Below, one piece after another: positions 5,821 to 8,766 of a DNA stretch of 8,766 nucleotides (within the stretch, counting starts at the first letter, position 1; every line of letters begins with the position of its first letter). The notes beneath the pieces are model-generated. The model ran no database searches. It worked only from the letters and a program-made list of their open reading frames with translations, and was not told the DNA's origin. The translations under genes were made by a program, and so were the position numbers. This stretch comes from JAAXHE01 sp964551635 (lineage in GTDB: Bacteria; Latescibacterota; UBA2968; GCA-2709665), in assembly GCA_964551635.1 (NCBI GenBank), contig CAZKDZ010000009.1, positions 1 through 8,766 of the forward strand, read 5' to 3'.

Positions 5821-7035
5821 ATGAAAATCGCCGACGTCGAAATCATCCCGATCTACCCGAAAATCGCAGCACGGAATGCCGATCAGAAAACGCGCTTCAT
5901 CAATCTGAACCAACGTACCATCTTCAAAATCACAACGGACAATGGCATCGTGGGGTACGGCGATGCGCGCTGCAAAGCGCCCGACAGGTCTACCGTCGAG
6001 CACGTTGTCGGGCGAGATCCCTTCGACTTCATCAACGCCAATCTCAATTCGGGCCTGATGGGGGCGTTGTACGACGCGATGGGCAAGCATCTGGAAATAC
6101 CGGCGTATAAACTCATGGGCCAGAGGATACGCGACCGGGTGCCCGTGGCGGCGTGGACCCGGCCCGCATCGCCGGAAGACCTGGCCAAAGACGTCCAGCG
6201 GGCGGTCGGCGAAGGTTACATGATCTTCAAGATCCATACCTGCGCCCATTACGACGTCTTCGAGCAGACCCGAGCCGTGGAGGACGTGGCGCCGCCGGGA
6301 TTCAAGATGCACTACGACTTCAATCACAACCGGCCGCTGGCCGCCGTTCTGCGAATTCTGAAGGAACTGGAAGACTCGCCCGTGGTCGGAATGATCGAGG
6401 ACCCTCTCGTTCTGTCCGACGTGGAAGGGTGGCGCCTGCTGCGGCAGAAGACCAGCTTTCCGCTGCTGATGCACGTCCCGCAACTCGGCGGGGGGCAGGA
6501 GCTCATCCGGGGCTGCGCCGACGCCTACATGATCGGCGAAGGCGGAATCGGCCCCACCCTCGTGCGCGGATTTGCCGCGGCCCTCGCCAATGTCTCCTCG
6601 GTCATCCAGCTCACGGGCGGGACGCTGACCAAGGCGATGGCTCTGCACATGGGCGCCGTGATTCCGAACGTCGCTCATTGCACGAACCTGGACGACCAGT
6701 ACGACCAGGACGTTGTCAAACAGCGGATCGAGGTGGCCGCCGGTTCGTCTCCCATACCGGAGGGTCCCGGCCTCGGCGTGGAGGTCGACGAAGACGCCCT
6801 GGCTGAATGCGCGGCCAACGAACCCACGGTTATCCCAACCACGATCGGCATCCTGCACCTGCCGGGCGGAAACAGGCTCTACACGAAGGGTTTCCCGAAC
6901 GTGCCCCAAAGCACGGGTTTTCCCGAAGGCAATATCCGGGGCATCCGCCTGGAGGTGTGGGAAGACGACGGCAGCGAGGCCTTTCAGGAGACGCTGCAGC
7001 GGATTGAACGGAACGGTCCGTTCATGGAGAAATAG
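5821..7035 (+). CDS. Mandelate racemase/muconate lactonizing enzyme family protein, atypical active site
   Basis: A 404-residue enolase-superfamily protein, the usual length. The N-terminal capping domain (about 1-110) starts MKIADVEIIPIYPK and includes IFKITTDNGIVGYGDAR. The barrel shows K137-I-H139 (FKIHT) at the second strand, the first metal ligand candidate D166 (HYDFNHN), and the second, E193 (MIEDPL). The next strand reads LLMHVPQLGGGQEL (215-228), where the third acidic ligand normally sits in a DE/GE context; I see none aligned. The seventh-strand region, SVIQLTGGTLTKAMALHMGA, has Gln263 where the His of the His-Asp dyad would be expected. Members with full sites abstract an alpha-proton from a carboxylate substrate, often dehydrating sugar acids. 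Here a dehydratase or epimerase role on a uronate-derived acid is a guess from context. The next gene begins 57 bases on, same strand, so they are probably co-transcribed. Family sure, reaction unknown. Confidence 0.9.
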   Translation: MKIADVEIIPIYPKIAARNADQKTRFINLNQRTIFKITTDNGIVGYGDARCKAPDRSTVEHVVGRDPFDFINANLNSGLMGALYDAMGKHLEIPAYKLMGQRIRDRVPVAAWTRPASPEDLAKDVQRAVGEGYMIFKIHTCAHYDVFEQTRAVEDVAPPGFKMHYDFNHNRPLAAVLRILKELEDSPVVGMIEDPLVLSDVEGWRLLRQKTSFPLLMHVPQLGGGQELIRGCADAYMIGEGGIGPTLVRGFAAALANVSSVIQLTGGTLTKAMALHMGAVIPNVAHCTNLDDQYDQDVVKQRIEVAAGSSPIPEGPGLGVEVDEDALAECAANEPTVIPTTIGILHLPGGNRLYTKGFPNVPQSTGFPEGNIRGIRLEVWEDDGSEAFQETLQRIERNGPFMEK

Positions 7036-7082
7036 ACTTTCAGCCAACGCCCTCCGATGTGTGTGGGCTGAATCGAAGGAAC

Positions 7083-7087
7083 AGGAG
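7083..7087 (+). promoter_or_regulatory. Ribosome binding site (AGGAG) for the second heparinase-like gene
   Basis: AGGAG lies five bases before ATG 7093, a strong signal that fixes the start of a gene that runs off the right edge. Confidence 0.65.
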
Positions 7088-7092
7088 TTGCC

Positions 7093-8766
7093 ATGCCGCT
7101 TCTCAACGTCGAACGCGCACGCGAAAACGTGCGGCGCTACACCTGGGCGCAGGCCATCGTCGAAGCCTGGAAGAAAGAGGTCGACTACATCATCAGGCAG
7201 GACCGGGATTTCGTCGAGGCGATGATGCCCGAACTCACCCTGTGGCCGGAGTACGGCCAGAACTGTCCCGCCTGCGTGGACCGTCTCTCGTCCATGGGCG
7301 AAACCGGTATCTACGATTGGGACCCGACGGATCCCGACCGGCTCGTCTGCAAATACTGCGAAACGGAGTACCCCAACGCCGATTATCCCGAGACCGGCAG
7401 CGTCACCGCGGCCCGAATGAACCAGACGTTCACGTTCTATCTCACCGAGGCGGAACGCGCGCACCCGGAAGACAGATCGGGTGAACACGCGTTCAAATGG
7501 GTCCGCACGCCAGTGCATACGAGCTGGACCGGCGTCATCCGTGCGAAGAAGGGCCGCTGGTGTTTCGAGAAAATATCCCCTCTCGCCAAGCTGTACGCAC
7601 TCACGGGCGACGTCCGGTACGCGCAGATGAGCGCGTGGATCATGGACTGCATGGCGCGGCGGTATCCCAACTGGTTGTTCCATTCCTACGACGGCACCGT
7701 CGCGGACTGTCCGCCGGCAGAAGTCGCGGCATCCATGGGCGCATTCCCCCCGGCCGGCCGATTCCCCGTCGAGACCATCGTCACCGCCTTCGAGGGCCGG
7801 CACCGTGTGGATGACCACGCTATACTCAACAACGGCTTCTGGGGCGCCGGACGCTTCGGGTGCAGCGGGTCAGACGGGTGGTACCTTCTCTCGATCGTAC
7901 AGGCCTACGACCTGGTCAGGAGCGCCCGGCAGGCGGACGGTTCACCCGTCATCACGCCGGATATGGACCGGCGCATCGTGGACGACCTCATCCTGGCGGG
8001 CTGCACAGACACCGAAAACTGGAATGACATCAACAACAAATGCGGTCCCGGTCGCGCACTCAGCGCCGCGGTGGGTATTCTCTTCGGCAAGCCGGAAAGC
8101 GTGCGCCGCGCTGTCGAGGGGTTCGAATTGCTGATGGACGACGCCTTCCATTTCGACGGCTTCTGCACGGAGTCGCCAAGTTATTCGGCCATGCACCTCA
8201 ATCAGTTGCGTGAGATTCCGGACCTGCTCGACGGGTACTCCGACCCGGACGGGTACGAACCGGAAACTGGCGCCGCCATGAAGAACCTGGATCCATTCCG
8301 GCATTTCGACCGCTACCGTCTGGCGCTGGAAAGCATGGTCCGCATGCTGGACCCGAACCTGCAGGAACCGGTCATCGGAGACTCCAGGGAAGGACGGAGT
8401 ACCGAACCCGTCTACGCCGAGACTCTCGCCGCCCACTACGGCAGCCGCTACGCGAGTCTGCTGGAAAACGCTCAGGGGGCGCCGCTGTCGGAGAAAGGTG
8501 AGGAATACGCGCTCTGGCATCGCGACCCCGATCTGAAGGCGGACGACGAAACCGGCCTGCCGCACCATACGGAATGGTTTCCGGGTTGGCACGTCGGCGT
8601 TCTGCGAGCGGGAAATCCCCGGGGGCATACCGCCTTCTATCTGAACGGCTACGCGTACGGCGGCCATCGCCACCGGGATACCCTGGGCATCATCTATATC
8701 GCCCATGGCCGGGAGATGGCGGCCGACAGGGGATATATCTGGGACGACCCCAGAAACGCCTGGACC
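7093..8766 (+). CDS. Heparinase II/III-like protein, 3' end cut by window
   Basis: The frame is open from ATG 7093 to the last base, 558 codons without a stop. The start MPLLNVERARENVRRYTWAQAIVEAW is a helix common at the N-terminus of heparinase II/III-like proteins in environmental bacteria; no signal peptide is visible. A four-cysteine zinc-ribbon-like element follows: C58-P-A-C61 and C86-K-Y-C89, with ETEYPN after it. A helical toroid covers about 130-440, with HRVDDHAILNNGFWG, TDTENWNDINN and DGFCTESPSYSAM (E360, Y364), where the Tyr and the Asn/His residues are candidate catalytic groups by family analogy. The beta-sandwich begins near 490 and shows GGHRHRDTLG (523-532), matching the GGHKHYDGNS motif of the lyase fusion at 761-4447. 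Expected role: beta-elimination of an acidic polysaccharide or oligosaccharide; substrate unknown. Probably in one transcript with the MR/MLE-type gene 57 bases upstream. The missing end should hold the rest of the sandwich. Confidence 0.88.
   Translation, partial: MPLLNVERARENVRRYTWAQAIVEAWKKEVDYIIRQDRDFVEAMMPELTLWPEYGQNCPACVDRLSSMGETGIYDWDPTDPDRLVCKYCETEYPNADYPETGSVTAARMNQTFTFYLTEAERAHPEDRSGEHAFKWVRTPVHTSWTGVIRAKKGRWCFEKISPLAKLYALTGDVRYAQMSAWIMDCMARRYPNWLFHSYDGTVADCPPAEVAASMGAFPPAGRFPVETIVTAFEGRHRVDDHAILNNGFWGAGRFGCSGSDGWYLLSIVQAYDLVRSARQADGSPVITPDMDRRIVDDLILAGCTDTENWNDINNKCGPGRALSAAVGILFGKPESVRRAVEGFELLMDDAFHFDGFCTESPSYSAMHLNQLREIPDLLDGYSDPDGYEPETGAAMKNLDPFRHFDRYRLALESMVRMLDPNLQEPVIGDSREGRSTEPVYAETLAAHYGSRYASLLENAQGAPLSEKGEEYALWHRDPDLKADDETGLPHHTEWFPGWHVGVLRAGNPRGHTAFYLNGYAYGGHRHRDTLGIIYIAHGREMAADRGYIWDDPRNAWT

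Noticed and set aside
4998..6110. A 370-codon plus-strand open frame
   Set aside because: It runs antisense to the thioredoxin-fold gene and then out of frame over the MR/MLE start; no family-like sequence.
5716..7818. A 700-codon minus-strand open frame
   Set aside because: It lies antisense to the MR/MLE gene and the start of the second lyase, both of which have strong family motifs and ribosome sites. Its translation is Arg/His/Val-rich without recognisable domains, as expected for a shadow frame in GC-rich DNA.

Overview
This GC-rich window (roughly 60 % by eye) looks like a carbohydrate-catabolism region from a bacterium with a large set of polysaccharide and uronate genes. Two heparinase II/III-like lyases, an enolase-superfamily enzyme, a xylose-isomerase-like TIM-barrel protein and a DapA-family remnant sit together. 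FG-GAP-type propeller repeats and a short intergenic CACAAA-rich repeat are also present. This mix recalls environmental lineages such as Planctomycetota, Lentisphaerota/Kiritimatiellota, Hydrogenedentota or Latescibacterota. The taxon is an inference; no marker gene is present to fix it.

Layout: (1) bases 2-691, + strand, the 3' part of a sugar phosphate isomerase/epimerase-like gene. (2) 761-4447, +, a 1228-residue protein joining an N-terminal alpha/beta domain, a heparinase-like toroid and beta-sandwich, and a C-terminal array of eight DxDGDG repeats spaced about 45 residues apart, probably an eight-bladed beta-propeller. (3) 4448-4692, non-coding, with three 9-base repeat units and a perfect 8-bp hairpin. 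(4) 4693-4890, +, a 65-codon remnant of a DapA/NanA-family gene that looks like the N-terminus joined in frame to the C-terminus. (5) 4959-5624, - strand, a thioredoxin-fold (TlpA/redoxin-like) protein with a CPGC motif. (6) 5625-5820, a short divergent intergenic region with one inverted repeat. (7) 5821-7035, +, a mandelate racemase/muconate lactonizing enzyme family protein whose usual catalytic positions look altered. (8) 7093 to the window end, +, a second heparinase II/III-like protein, open at the right edge.

The plus-strand genes can be read as a uronate/acidic-polysaccharide pathway: lyases cut the polymer, the isomerase/epimerase and the MR/MLE-type enzyme convert the released sugars, and a DapA-family aldolase would have cleaved the keto-deoxy acid. 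The aldolase here is broken, so that step would have to be encoded elsewhere. Neither lyase has a recognisable signal peptide, so both may act on imported oligosaccharides. Substrates cannot be named from the sequence. I see no RNA gene, CRISPR array, transposase or phage gene. The most unusual items are the lyase-propeller fusion, the altered MR/MLE active site and the internally deleted DapA-like gene.
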